From positions 3,530,001-3,594,000 of the forward strand of contig OX392527.1 of the NCBI GenBank assembly GCA_947623455.1: DNA of 64,000 bases. The letters are read 5' to 3'. Origin of the DNA: Mimachlamys varia (taxonomy: Eukaryota > Mollusca > Bivalvia > Pectinida > Pectinidae). A program made the position numbers and the translations under genes. Positions 21,835-36,900 of this stretch are shown piece after piece. The notes under the pieces are model-generated. The model did not search any database and was not told the origin of the DNA. It saw nothing but the letters and a program-made list of their open reading frames with translations. Each line of letters starts with the position of its first letter. Position 1 is the first letter of the stretch.

Positions 21835-21990
21835 CTAGCGGAGGCTGGGTAGTTGCTTCATCCCTCCTACTCCCTCCTGTTCTGGACTGGTCTGGAGATA
21901 TATTCCAGAAAACCCTTTCCAGTTGATGGTGTCGTCAGATTTGAAGCGAATCAGTAGGTATTCTCCTGACGAAATTATCTCCGAGGGCAC
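21835..21990 (-). CDS. BMP1: Tolloid last exon: CUB5 end and stop
   Basis: Encodes [32 protein letters not shown], then a short non-conserved tail rich in Glu/Gly, ending TAG. FKSDDTI..KGF matches BMP1 FHSDDTITKKGF. Confidence 0.93.
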   Translation of the reverse strand: MPSEIISSGEYLLIRFKSDDTINWKGFSGIYLQTSPEQEGVGGMKQLPSLR

Positions 21991-24900
21991 CTACACAATA
22001 CAAAGCACTATCGTATATATTCTGTAATGCATGTAGCACATCAGCTCTATCCGCTGTCTGAAATAACCGACCACAAAATGACATGATTTAAAGACAACGT
22101 CTTATTTTGATTCAGATTCATATTTGGTGGGGAAATATAACTATTTTACATACAGTGGAAAAGGTAGCACATATGTGCTATTATTCTGAAAACATCATCG
22201 TCATGTCACTACGTTATATATTTTATAGTGAGACTCATGTCTAACGTTATATATTAGCATTAACGCAGGGTTTTACTGTCTTCGCCAATTAAGTTCTGTA
22301 CTGAACACAAACCGACTCCGTCCATGAATATACCAACCTTGCTTCCACAGTATCGGTCCACCAAGGGATCGGTGTCGTGCATTCCGTCATATATCTCCAC
22401 GTTGTCGTACCTGTCCATAGAACATTCACGTAGTGCAATTAACATGACAAAAATGACAAACAATTACAGGTAGATTCTATTGATTTTCCAGGCCACCAGA
22501 GAGACAGAAAAGAAAAAAAATGTTTGCTTCAAAAAATTTGATAGATATAACGGTATGGGATGTTATTTTACAAAACAAAGACAAAAGATTGTTTTCAATT
22601 CACTCACAAGAATCTAAATAAATGTCATGATCAACCATTTTGTTAAAGTCTGCAGCTCTTTAAAAGCAAATATTTGGCCAAATATGGTACATGAACGTGA
22701 AGATTCTCGATAAATTTTGGCCTATGAACTTGGCTATGCGTTACTTTCTATTTATTTGTAGTGATCGTTGAAAATAAGCTTAAGGTAAATAATGGTTAGG
22801 TATCATGATTTTAGGGTTTACAGACGAAGATAAATAAACTTGTTTAAAACACATATCACTGTAAACTTGGACAAGCATCAAGTCAAATTGTTTTTGTTTT
22901 CAACTCACCCGCATTCGCTCTCGTCTTCTATTTCAAACGTGACAAAGTAGAACTTAATACGCTTGTTGCTTTTGGCCTCAATCACCCACTCGCATTCCAT
23001 CTTGTTGTCGTAGTTTTGGTCGCCATACTTGGAGTGTGAGTACAATCTCTGCTGGCCATCCTTAGCTGTCAGGTGCCCACCGCATTCTTCAAACATCAAC
23101 ATCAAACAGATTTAGTAAAGAACGATTTATTTCCCCTTCTCCTCGTGTTACTTTCGATATGACAGAAGTTATTAATATTTCATATATCCTCTCTTTTTAT
23201 TACATATATTCAAATATATGTATAGAGTTATTTACATAATTTAATTTTAATAGATAAATGGGGTTTTGATTTTAAACAGTTAAAGCCTGCTTGTTTTTAA
23301 GCAGTAATGTATAGTAGTGTACACGTCTGACACGTTTGGTGGTACTTACCCGTTTTGTGGATGGCGTGGAAGCCTTTGCGCTGTACCGACGCGTCCGAGT
23401 AGAACACCATATACATGACGTTGCTACTGGAGCTGATTGGACGAGGGATACTACTGCCACAGAACCGGCCCAGGCTGCGGGCATTCGAGTCCTTGCCGTC
23501 GAATATTTCAATGTGGTCGTAAGTACACTCCTGGTGGGGCTCCAACTCAAAGTGCTGGAACACAAGCTTGATCCTGTGTCCCTCAGTGGTAGTGAACTGC
23601 CACACACAATCCTTTCGACTCGGGTAGTAGTCTGGCCAGTTCGGGCTGCTTATCTCCCCTTGGGGGTCACTGTTGGTGTGTTGGCAGCCACCTAGTACAA
23701 CATATGTATGGGGTGTCCATAACTGTGTCGGTTAACTTATGACAGGTACGAAATATAGTTCATACCTTACAGTGTGCCACAGTTACTGACAATGCTATAA
23801 GGATGTGTAGAAATGCATTAACGTATGTTGAGTCAGTGTTCACATCAATCTTATTAATAATCTTCGATCTTGCATTTAATCTTCATGATTGCCATAACTT
23901 ATAATCACTTAACAAATCGTTTTATTGACGCGTCATGCAGCTATTAAAGTTCCAGCTAAAGAAGATGTGAGCATGTCTTTGACCTTTTATTGGTGTCGCC
24001 GATGATCTTACCTTCCTTACAGTCATGTTTGTTTTCGTGTAAGGTGAATCCATTGTGGCAGGCACACTCATAGCTACCAACCGTGTTCTTACAAATATGT
24101 TGACAGCCTCCATTGTTTACAGCACATTCATCCATGTCTGCAAGAAAAATAGACTGGATCATAACATCAGAGGTAATAAAGAGGCCTTGTTTCATTATCA
24201 TAAGGGACTGTTCATAATGACATCAGGAAGTGTCCTTTACGTCATGTTGAACCGTGTCTATTACGTCATTAGTAAGAGTGTATTTCGTCATGATCAAGTA
24301 TATTACCTGTAAAGAAGACAGCTTGGAAACCTGTTTTCTGCACGGAGTTATCAGAGTTGAACTCGATTCGGAGAGTGTTGCTCTCGGAAGTGATGGGCAT
24401 GGGGAGGTTGGAACCACAGAATATCCCGTGTACGACTGCCTCCGTGCCTACTCCACTGCTCACACGCACCGAGTCGTACTCACAGTCTTGCTGTCAAACA
24501 AACACACATAATCATTATTTCCGGTAGCGGCCATCAATACATTTCATATATATTCTCTCATTAATCAATCAATATTATATTCATCTTGAAGCTTTTATAA
24601 TCGGATAAGTCATATTTTGTGATTTGTTTTATTGAGATAACTTAAAACCAGTTTAGTAAAACCCGCTCACATTGTTGCCTTCCATGTCAAAATGTGTGAA
24701 GTTGAGTGTGATCCTGTACTGGTCCGGGGCTACAATCTCCCACACACACATCTTGTTGGGCGGGTACAGGTCAGGGAAGGAGGGACTCTGAATCGTACCA
24801 TTAGCCAGGTCTATGTAACCTCCACAAGCATCTAAGTATATAGAAACATATATTGTTACATTTCTCTCTCGAATTACAGCCAAAGCAAATATATCATGTA

Positions 24901-27900
24901 TATATCAATTTCTAAAGAAAATATCATAATACATAAAAAAAATATCATGAAAGTTATCAATTTAAATATGAAATTGTTGATTTATACCTAGCATTAATAT
25001 TAAACACTTTTTTCCAAGACTTTGATTGCTGGATTGTGATTAAACTGACTTTATCTCACATTGAAAATCTACCTCAGACACGCTGTGTCGTTACCTTCAC
25101 ACTTTTTGCCGTCTGAGTGGAGCTCGTACCCAATTTTACATTCACACTTGAAGTTGCCGAGTGTGTTGACACAGATATGGTCACAGCCATGGTAGTCTGT
25201 TGCACATTCGTCATACTCTGTAATGCAGCAGAATACAAATTAATGTAACAAATCTGTAAAACAACGTACCACGCATGTGTCTCTCGTCACAATCTGTAAA
25301 ACAACGTACCACGCATGTGTCTCTCGTCACAATCTGTAAAACAACGTACCACGCATGTGTCTCTCGTCACAATCTGTAAAACAACGTACCACGCATGTGT
25401 CTCTCGTCACAATCTGTAAATCAAACACATTGTGTAGCAGTTGTCAGTAACTTATGTAACTCAAATCTGTTCTACAGATATTTTATGCTATAATCTAAAA
25501 CAGAATTTGATTATTTGTTTGTATAACAAACACATATAAATATTTGTATTCGCATATAAGTCATCTGTCCGTACCGCCCCTTCCGAAAGTCGAGGGAATC
25601 TACCTACCCTTTGCGAACGAAACAGCGAACCAAGCTTTCTGTAAAGTCAAAAGAATCTACCTATCCTTTGCAAGCGAAGGGAATAGTCGCGAGAATCTAC
25701 CAACTATTTATAAATTAAGTAGCGAACCCAGCCTTCTGTACAGTCGAGAGAATCTACCTACCCTTTACAAACGAAACAGCGAACTCACCCTTCCGAAAGT
25801 CGAGTGAATCTACCTACCATTTACAAACGAAGCAGCGAACTCACCCTTCTGTAAAGTCGAGGGAATCTACCTACCCTTTACAAACGAAGCAGCGAACTCA
25901 CCCTTCTGTAAAGTCGAGGGAATCTACCTACCCTTTACAAACGAAGCAGCGAACCCAGCCTTCTGTAAAGTCGAGAGAATCTACCTAATATTTACAAACG
26001 AAGCAGCGAACTTACCCTTCTGTAAAGTCGAGAGAATCTGCCTAATATTTACAAACGAAGCAGCGAACTCACCCTTCTGTAAAGTCGAGGGAATCTACCT
26101 ACCCTTTACAAACGAAGCAGCGAACCCAGCCTTCTGTACGGAGCCGTCAGACACAAACTTTACATATAACTTGTTTCCGGTAGATTTGATGTCCTCTGGG
26201 ATTTTATAGCCACAGAATCGACCAATGAGTGGAGAGTTATCCTCGTGTCCATCCCTTATCTCCAGATAGTCATAGACACAGTTGTCATGGTTCTCGATCT
26301 GGTTACAAAAGAGAATATAGACAATTTAGACATTTTGCAGTAGACCACACACACACACCCAATACAAACTCGAGTCCTAAAGAGGCTAGAAAATTAAAAC
26401 AAGACAATCCTACTATTGTGGGACAACAAAAAGTTTTACGAAACTAAGCAGGGTACTTAGGTCAGTACATATCAATAAACATTAGGTGTCAACTATGTAT
26501 ACTATACCGTAGATATTTACCACGTGTTTTACTCATTGTATAGTATATCTCTATCGATAATAAAGGAAGTTTCGTGTGTTTCCAATATCCACTGTTAAGT
26601 AAACAGGAACTACAATATATCATGGAACTTTAATAGGCCGCACGCTGCTGTTAGAACAGAACCCGCGGTAAGAATGAGTTATTTAAGAGAACGGTTAATG
26701 CGTTGATGTTGTTGGCACTAACATCTGAATTTCCAGTGCTTGTTTATGCTGTCAAATAGATTGACGTAAAAGTAAAGAAATAAAAAGTTGTACTTGCTGT
26801 CTTAGTAACGTAATAGCCTGCAGGCCTGGTGTAGTCTGTGGGAGTAACGTAATTACCTGTGACCCAGGTGTGGTCTCCGAGAGCCTCACAGACCTGTAAG
26901 GTGCTGCTAATATTTGGCTCGGCCTGCCATAAACACAATTTCCCCTCGAACAGCGAAATAATTAAATACAAGCCAATATCTGGAACATATCCAACTTTAT
27001 CTTTCTTCCATAATCTTTATGTACGTGTAGTGGACTATAATGAGGGCTACCTGTGACGGATCGCTCAGTTGGTACGAATATTCTCCCGGGGGTTCATATC
27101 TGGGCTGTTGATATTGCGTTTGTCCCCTCATGTTTCAGTTGCACCATTAACTAATCCATGTGTAATATGTGTGTGTTAAGCAACATAAAATCCGAAACAG
27201 GTTTGTAAATAATTTTAAAATATTTCAGGACTAATGTTAAGCTAGTAGCGATATAAACTACAGTATGACAAAATTTTAAATTAGTCAAATGATACAAAAT
27301 GTATCTCGTAATATCCTTTTTATAATACATTTTTCGAGTTACACAGACATCCTTTCTAAACTTTCCGATTAAACACCACTTAGATAAAAACAATACACTA
27401 TCCTGCCATTACCAATCTCCCAACCACCACCAAAATGCATGTCCCACCTCCCAGTCACCAATAGCCCGTTGGTCTCACTTCCCAGCCACCACCAATCTGT
27501 ATGTCATCCCGCCACCATCAATCTGTTTGTCCCACTTCCCAGTCACCAATAATCTGTTGGTCTCTCTTCTCAGCCACCACTAATCTGTTTGTCGAACTAT
27601 CCCGCCACCACTAATCTGTTGGTCTAACTATCCCGCCACCACTAATCTGTTGGTCTAATTATCCCGCCACCACTAATCTGTTTGTCGAACTATCCCGTCA
27701 CCACTAATCTGTTGGTCTAACTATCCCGCCATCACTAATCTGTTGGTCAAACTATCCCGCCACCACTAATCTGTTGGTCTAACTATCCAGCCACCACTAA
27801 TCTGTTGGTCTAACTATCCCGCCACCACTAATCTGTTGGTCTAACTATCCCGCCACCACTAATCTGTTGGTCTAACTATCCCGCCACCACTAATCTGTTT

Positions 27901-30900
27901 GTCTAAGTATCCAGTCACCACTAATCTGTTTGTACCACTATCTAGTCACCACTAATATGTTGGTCCCACTATCCAGTCACCACTAATCTGTTTGTCTAAC
28001 TATCCCGCCACCACTAATATGTTTGCCCCACTACCCAGTCATCGCCTTTGTGGTTGACCAACTATCCAGACACTACAAGCATGGTTGTTCCACTATCTGA
28101 CAACTTTCCAGGAAATAAATTCATATGATGAATAAATCTGTTTTGCCGTACAGGTGTCATTGTTTGTAGAAACAAGACCAGAAGGTGAGTACAAATATCT
28201 AAAAGAAACATACCTAAACACTGGAATCACAAACTACAATGAAAGTGATGCAAATTTCTAAGTTTACAATCATATACTTTAATTTTTTAAAGAAAACAAC
28301 ACACATATAGTATGTACAATGCATGGTTTTGGGTGGAAAGTAAATTGTTCTTACAGATGTATACGGAACTCTAGATTAATGAAAATATTCAAAATATTTC
28401 TCTATCATTCCACTACTTGAGTATAGAGTATCATAATGCAAATTTGTATCACGGAACGTAGAATGATAAGAAATTAGTTACCGGTCTAACGAAGCTAGTG
28501 CAGACAGCGATAAACGTTGCTAACAAGTTTGTTTTTGTGAAGTTTCGAACACCAATAAAAAAACGTCGGATTCGTATCCTTATCATTAATGAGATTTCGA
28601 AAAAAACCGAGATAAGTTTTGTTCCGTCTTTCACTAGATATTGAAGGTGCATAGGAAGATTTTCCTTATTTATCAACCAGTCTAGTTAATGGTACAGACA
28701 CGGACCAGGTCATTAGAGTCTATGTCTGGTGATACAACTACACACATTCCATGCAAAGCGTCAAATGTATGTTGGATATCAGCGCCAAGAAATACTGACG
28801 AGTGTGTTTCATTTTCTTTGTTTTCCATTAAAGCTGCAGTTGTTTTGTGAATGTCAGATCGGATAAACTAAGCCTATTCCCCTAGTACATTCAATTCAGC
28901 GTGCTCTAGTGTTGTCTCTTTTTTCTCGTGAAGTAAAATAAGAGAATACCGAAGCGTCAACATAATCATAATCCAAACTCAAAATCGATTAAACCAGGGG
29001 CAAAATTGAACAAAGGAAAGATTTACATGGAGACCCTTGCAAAAGTACAAGAGAATAAGACCAGGTGTTCCGGAAGAGTAAGCGTCTTATTCTTCATCGA
29101 CGACACCCGCCATGTAAATCTTTGTCACAAGGTGTATAATAGAATCAGGTAAACTTAACGGATCAAGCTCCAATGGAGACATTGAGTCTCTTATTTTTCA
29201 TATTTTTTTTCAAAACAGAGGTAATTTATCTCTGTCGTCACAAACAACAGGAGCTATATTTATTGTTCACGATATTCCTTAATCACTTACCTCAAAAGAC
29301 TGGAACTTCAGCGCCACTGAGAAGTGTTCTTCCACAGAAATTTTCCAGATGCACTCTTTGTTTGGTTTGTAGTCGTCGGGATAGTTGGGACTTGTTAGCT
29401 GTCCATTTTCCTTGTATATTTCACCACCACAGATAGCTGTCCAACAGAACACAGGACCAATCATAGCTTCCCCAGAAAATGTCAGTGTAAACAATGAACA
29501 TTATCGTGGCGTGGACATGTTCACGGCTTTCACACAAGTCAATTAGTGAGAACACATCCATATCAAAACTGAATTGACTACAGGAATTATGATGTCAAAA
29601 CTATTACAAGTAAGCAAAAATTCGACATCGAGATCATTTTAAAATGTCAAAAGGGGATAAACTTTCTTTTTACTGTGATCAATATTAATACGACTGTGAT
29701 ACTTCTGTAAAAAAAAAAAAAACTTTTGTTGAAAAAAAAAGAACTAAACCAAACAATTACATTTCTTTTTTGTATAAACAAGTATAATTGCATATTTTGA
29801 CTTTTGGTGTTACCTTCATACTGGGCACTAAACCCTGACCCCTGACCTCGGCTTGACCTGTACTCCAGCCACATGCGACTGTCAGAGGAGATGAGCGTTG
29901 CTGGGATTCTATCACCACAGTAACGACCTAAAATCGAGAAAGTCATTCTACATGTCATGTCACAGTTCCATTGTGGTAATAATAGCTGTTCCTTTGAATC
30001 CGATATCAACAAAGCCAACTTTTATGAGATGTAGTCGGTACATATTTGATGTCCCTCCTGACTGTAAGCAGGAGAACACAGTGTAGATCTACAAATATGT
30101 ACCGCGCCTTGTCACCTGTACATCATCTTAGTGTGACGTCACTCTGCTTCATCCATGTACACGTAAAATCACCTGCATATAGTCACGTATTTCTGCATTC
30201 ATTTGCTGTTGATATAACAACTTTGGTATAGAAACAACCATGTACTACATGCAATGACTGTGATAGCATGTGTCAAGAATGATAAAAGGTGTGTTTGTAA
30301 ACTTATCTCAGTTGTAATGAATTCATCATTGATCAAAGTGCATTGAAATAGGTTGCCAAATTTGTTTTCATGAAACTTTATATTACAAGTATTTTTTTAA
30401 TGGTTTATACATGTACATGGTTCACACTAGAAACAAGAAACACTGTAAGAACAATACAAATATGACATGTTAAAATTAATAACCAGCGTTTGAACATCTG
30501 ACATAGACTACCACTTATTACCATGACTGTTAGTGATATATTTATATCGTTGTTTGGACTGCATACCGTTTGGTACTACTTTTAGGGATATTTATATCGC
30601 TGTTTGGACTGCACACAGTTTGGTACTACTTTTAGGGATATTTCTATCGCTGTTTGGACTCTATAACACCAAATACCACTGTTAGGGATATTTCTATCGC
30701 TGTTTGGACTCTATAACACTCAATACTACTGTTAGTGATATATTTATATCGCTTTTTGGACTGTATACCGTTTGGTACTACTGTTAGGGACATTTATATA
30801 GCTGTTTGGACTCTATAACACTCAATACTACTGTTAGTGATATATTTATATCGCTGTTTGGACTGTATACCGTTTGGTACTACTGTTAGAGATATTTATA

Positions 30901-33900
30901 TCGCTGTTTGGACTCTATAACACTCAATACTACTGTTAGTGATATATTTATATCGCTTTTTGGACTGTATACCGTTTGGTACCACTGTTAGGGACATTTA
31001 TATCGCTGTTTGGACTCTATAACACTCAATACTACTGTTAGTGATATATTTATATCGCTTTTTGGACTGTATACCGTTTGGTACTACTGTTAGAGATATT
31101 TATATCGCTGTTTGGACTCTATAACACCCAATGCCACTGTTATGGATATTTATATCGCTTTTCGCAGACTACCCCACCTATTACTACTGGTTTGCCACTC
31201 TCTATATGTTATTTATCGCTACTGTTTAAGCTTCATGCCTCATGATATTACATCATTAGTAGGATATTGCTGAATACTCAACATCAGCTTTATCACATTT
31301 ACAAGTAATGACATACCATATCATTGCTAACTGTCACTATAACATCCTACTGTAGAAGTACGGCCATGATTTACCCATCCTCAAGCAATTAAATACCAGT
31401 GAACCGGGATTATACCATGTCACTGAACTTTGTTGTACAAAGAAACGTATGTATGCCACTGGACGGGAGCCAGGCAACTGTTGTAGACATAAAGTGCATC
31501 CATTTTCAGTGCATCCACCACCATAATTTACCCACCAAGAACTGCATCATCGGTGCATCACCAGATGATAAAGTTATATATAGTACACGTCCTATCCGAC
31601 AGATCAGACGTCGGCAGTCCACAGAGGGGCGCTTTACACACACAAGATAGTGTCTAGACGGAACAACATTGTAGCAGCAGGCGAATAGGTCCTCACACCG
31701 GGGAGAACAAATGTTTCAATCTTCCATGAACGTCGTTTTGATGGCATCGATGAAAAATTGTTATAATTGATCGACGACATGTTCAAAACAACAGTAGTTA
31801 ATGGACTCTGTCTTTATCACGTGTGAATTAAGCTTGGCTAGCATACATCGCAACCTCAGCAGCAACTGTCAAATATAATCACTTATATTTAATTCGTATA
31901 ATATATTAAAGATTTCATACATAACAGTGTTTGAATATGCACTTCAATATGCCTACTTGTGTGAGTGACTAAGAATGATGTTCAAATTCTCGGTTTGAGG
32001 ACGCGATGTTTACTTTGATATGACATACATTTACATGGCGGATTACGAATTAAATATAAGTGATTATATTTGACAGTTGCTGCTGAGGTTGCGATGTATG
32101 CTAGCCAAGCTTAATTCACACGTGATAAAGACAGAGTCCATTAACTACTGTTGTTGTTAACTACGGTGTGAGGACCTATGTTTACTTTGATATGACATAC
32201 ATTTACATGGCGGGAGTCGTCGATGAAGCAGATCACGCTTACTCATCCGGGACACCTGGTCTTACTTCTAGTAGTTTTTGAAACTTCGGTATTCTCGTTT
32301 TTTACTGACCTTCGCCACTGAAGGAGCGCCAAGGTCATTTGTCAAACATCGATATTCCCAAGTGACCTTATGACACTTAAGGATAGGTTTTAAGTGTTTT
32401 CGCGAAAGTATTCTATAAAGGAAATTTTCACATTTACCTCAAAATAACGCTAACATTTGACTTCGTAACAAAATGCTAGACTGTATGATGAACTGTATTT
32501 TCATGGTTTGCCTACATCGCCCAGACCCCGTACTTATCCGCCAAACTAGCACGTAACCCCGGCAGTGAGAATCTTCTACATAAACTTGACACTTACATAG
32601 TTAACGTTTTTATCGCCGATCTAGACATTTCATGTTATTTGTCCGATCAGAGAAAAAATGCCTTTGATTACACATGCTACACTTTCTAACCTGTTTTAAT
32701 GTGATTTTATTGATACTTAAAAACGACGAAAAAAGTACGACAGACATAACATCACAATCATCTGTTGGTTTTTATGGTAAGAAGAATCCATGATGACTTA
32801 GTGAGTCAATTTTCTACCTCTGGATCAATACTAGCCTGCCGATGTTACGATGAATACACCCATCAGTGCCAATTACACGTCAAAACCTGTCCATTTAGCA
32901 CGACCTCCAGCCCTCTACCAACCGTTTCCCATTCCTCAGCCTTTACTCTTAACCAAACGTCGGGCAAACACACTCAATAGACCGAAACACAGAGTACTTC
33001 AGGAATATTGAAGAAACTGCAAGTTATAATGGTACTCTTACTTGAATGTTTACTTGTCTCACTAAAGCCATGGTCAATCATATAATCTGTCAATCCTCGG
33101 AAGTAACCGTTGACCTTGAAACTAGACATTGGACTTAAGTAACAAAAAAGGAGTGTACTCTAAATAAGCGGTTTGTGACGAGAGTTCACTCAGATTTTTG
33201 TGTTATAACCCCATAACATAAAAAATAAATTCAAGTTAATACTTATAATGTAATCTATACCCTGCGAAAATTAACTTTATTGATGGACTCTTTTCTCTTA
33301 CAAATCATAACGCTGCTGCATCAGCCAATCAAAAGCGACGTTAAAAACGGCAACGTCATTGTTTACATTATGGGCTGATAACAGTTTTTTAAGTCAATGA
33401 AAATGCTTGTTTCAAACAAGATTAGATTATTTTCGCGTTTTTCTTATTGGTAATTATTCGCGGGTATAACATTTCGGGCACTGCTGGATTTATTTGTTCT
33501 CTCATGGACATCAGTCTTACATGCTGTTATATTTCACTTGGACTTAAACACTATACTCTGTGGATCAAATACAATGCAAAATAGTGTATGTGTGGTATCA
33601 CTTTTACCTACCAAGGAGAGGTGATCGGATATAATGGCCATCACGAATTTCCAGGTAGTCAGTTTCACAACCAACTGTTTCTGGAATGTCAAGTGTGGTG
33701 AGATTGAGTACGATCTTCTCCCCGTGGGTAGCAGATATTCTCCAGTGGCACATCTCCGCTTCGTTGGCCTTGGGTGTGTGGGAAAAGTCAGCTATAGACT
33801 CTTGAAGGGTCCTTCCACATTCTGATAATACAAAAAGTTCGAAAATTTCTGTTAAAGTCAAATTTATAAGACTTAGAAAAAATGGAAGAATGATGTCAGA

Positions 33901-36900
33901 TAAAAAAATCTGCTCGTTGTTTTTGTTGTTTGGTGAATTAGCTGGATATTCAAGACTTTTTCTGTTATTACAGTGTTAGTGGCGATTTTGTCTAAAACAG
34001 TATCAGATGGTAGGACAATATCTGGACAGAATAATACGGCATTGACCATTATCATCCACATCACACGCTCTATCAGTCCAAAATGTCCGATGTGTACCGT
34101 GCTTACTTAAAATGGAAGCCAAATCTCTGAGTTTAACGTAACATACTTGTTCAAGTTTAACCTAACATACTTGTTCAAGTTTAACCTAACATACTTGTTC
34201 AAGTTTAACCTAACATACTTGTTCAAGTTTAACGTAACATACTTGTTCAAGTTTAACCTAACATACTTGTTCAAGTTTAACGTAACATACTTGTTCAAGT
34301 TTAACCTAACATATTTGTTCAAGTTTAACGTAACATACTTGTTCAAGTTTAACCTAACATACTTGTTCAAGTTTAACCTAACATACTTATTCAAGTTTAA
34401 CCTAACATACTTATTCAAGTTTAACCTAACATACTTGTTCAAGTTTAACGCAACATACTTGTTCAAGTTTAACGTAACATATTCCGAGTTTAACGTAACA
34501 TACGTGTTCAAGTTTAACGTAACATACTCCGAGTTTAACGTAACATACGTTGGCATTATTCAAGATTCTTCGCCGGTTAATTTTAATCAACTGGTATCTT
34601 TAATCCAGGTTTATATAAATGCAATGTTTCACATCCCGTTATCTACAATATCTCGTACACGACCACAACACTGATATTTCTTATAACTAACCATACCAAT
34701 AATATATCTAACACATCCATAACAAATTACATACCCACATCATTAACCTTTCTTACATGCGTTTATTAAAAACATCTCTTTTGAAACCATTTCAACAACA
34801 ACTTCATCATAACGATAGGAACACTATCTTTCAAACGGGCATTTCCATAATATCTGTTATAAAACCATCAGATATTGTAAACACAGCCATAGCATTAATT
34901 AATGTAACCACATTTATATAGGTAACATAGCAACGATTACTATAACTACATGTGTATAGGTAACATAGCAACGATTAATATAACTAAATATGTATTGGTA
35001 ACATAGCAACTATTAATATAACTACATTTGTATTGGTAACATAGCAACGATTAATATAACTACATATGCATTGGTAACATAGCAACTATTAATATAACTA
35101 CATTTGTATTGGTAACATAGCAACGATTAATATAACTACATATGTATTGGTAACATAGCAACTATTAATATAACTACATGTGTATAGGTAACATAGCAAC
35201 GATTAATATAACTACATATGTATTGGTAACATAGCAACTATTAATACAAGATAATTCAACGAATTACAGTCCCCCACCGGGTTGTTATCTACAAAGTTAT
35301 AATCCTTAATAGTGTAGGAGATAGAGCCCGGACAAGCTTTTACTTAAATGTAGGTCAGAGGTCAAAATATAGCAAAATAAAGGTCACAGTGACCCAGTTT
35401 TGGTACGTGACACACCGCCTTCCCACAGGGAACTATACTACCAAGTATAAAGTTCTAATCCTTAATAGTGTAGGAGATAGAACCTGGACAAATTTTTCTT
35501 TCTTTAATGTAGGTCAGAGGTCAAAATATAGGTCACAGTGACCCGGTTTTGGTACGCGACACACCGCCTTCTCACGGGGAACCATACTACCAAGTATTAA
35601 GTTCTAGTGCTTTATAGTGTAGGAGATAGAGCCCGGACAAACTTTTACTTTAATGTAGGTCAGAGGTCAAAATATAGCAAAATAAAGGTCACAGTGACCC
35701 GGTTTTGGTACGCGACACACCGCCTTCCCACAAGGAACCATACTACCAAGTATTAAGTTCTAGTCCTTTATAGTGTAGGAGATAGAGCCCGGACAAACTT
35801 TTACTTTCATGTAGGTCAGAGGTCAAAATATAGCAAAATAAAGGTCACAGTGACCCAGTTTTGGTACGCGACACACCGCCTTCCCACAGGGAACTATACT
35901 ACCAAGTATAAAGTTCTAATCCTTAATAGTGTAGGAGATAGAACCTGGACAAATTTTTCTTTCTTTAATGTAGGTCAGAGGTCAAAATATAGGTCACAGT
36001 GACCCGGTTTTGGTACGCGACACACCGCCTTCCCACAGGGAACTATACTACCAAGTATAAAGTTCTAATCCTTAATAGTGTAGGAGATAGAGCCCGGACA
36101 AGCTTTTTCTTTAATGTAGGTCAGAGGTCAAAATATAGGTCACAGTGACCCGGTTTTTGTATGCGACACACCGCCTTCCCACAGGGAACCCACACACTTA
36201 GTATGAAGTTCCAGTGTCTTATAGTATGGGAGATAGAGCCCGGACAAATAGTGTGCGGAAGGACGGACGGACGGACGGACACAACGCAAACCTATAGTCC
36301 CCCCGGATTCCGGTGGGGGGACTAATAACTACATTTGTATTGGTAACATGGCAACGATTAATATAACTACATGTGTATAGGTAACATAGCAACTATTAAT
36401 GTAACTACATTTATATAGGTAACATAGCAACGATTACTATAACTACTTGTGTATAGGTAACATAGCAACGATTACTATAACTACATGTGTATAGGTAACA
36501 TAGCAACTATTAATGTAACTACATTTATATAGGTAACATAGCAACGATTAATATAACTACATTTGTATTGGTAACATAGCAACGATTACTATACCTACAT
36601 TTGTATAGGTAACATAGCAACAATTACTATAACCACATTTGGATAGGTAACATAGCAACGGATAATATAACTACATTTATATAGGTAACATAGCAACGAT
36701 TACTATAACTACTTTTGTATAGGTGACATAGCAACAATTACTCTAACTACATTAAATGTAGTGAATATAACATAGAAAAGGTAGCATCCTATCGATGATA
36801 TATTAAACAGCCAAGTATTATATATCGTACCTAACCATAACAACAATATCTATCAAAAAAGCATAAATCAGTAGTTGTTTCAATTATACAATAATAATTC

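Noticed and set aside
27053..27105. tRNA gene
   Set aside because: Only loose A and B box likeness at wrong spacing and no cloverleaf arms; at most a SINE relic.
34147..34674. 175-codon frame and its antisense partner
   Set aside because: 24-bp minisatellite artefact.
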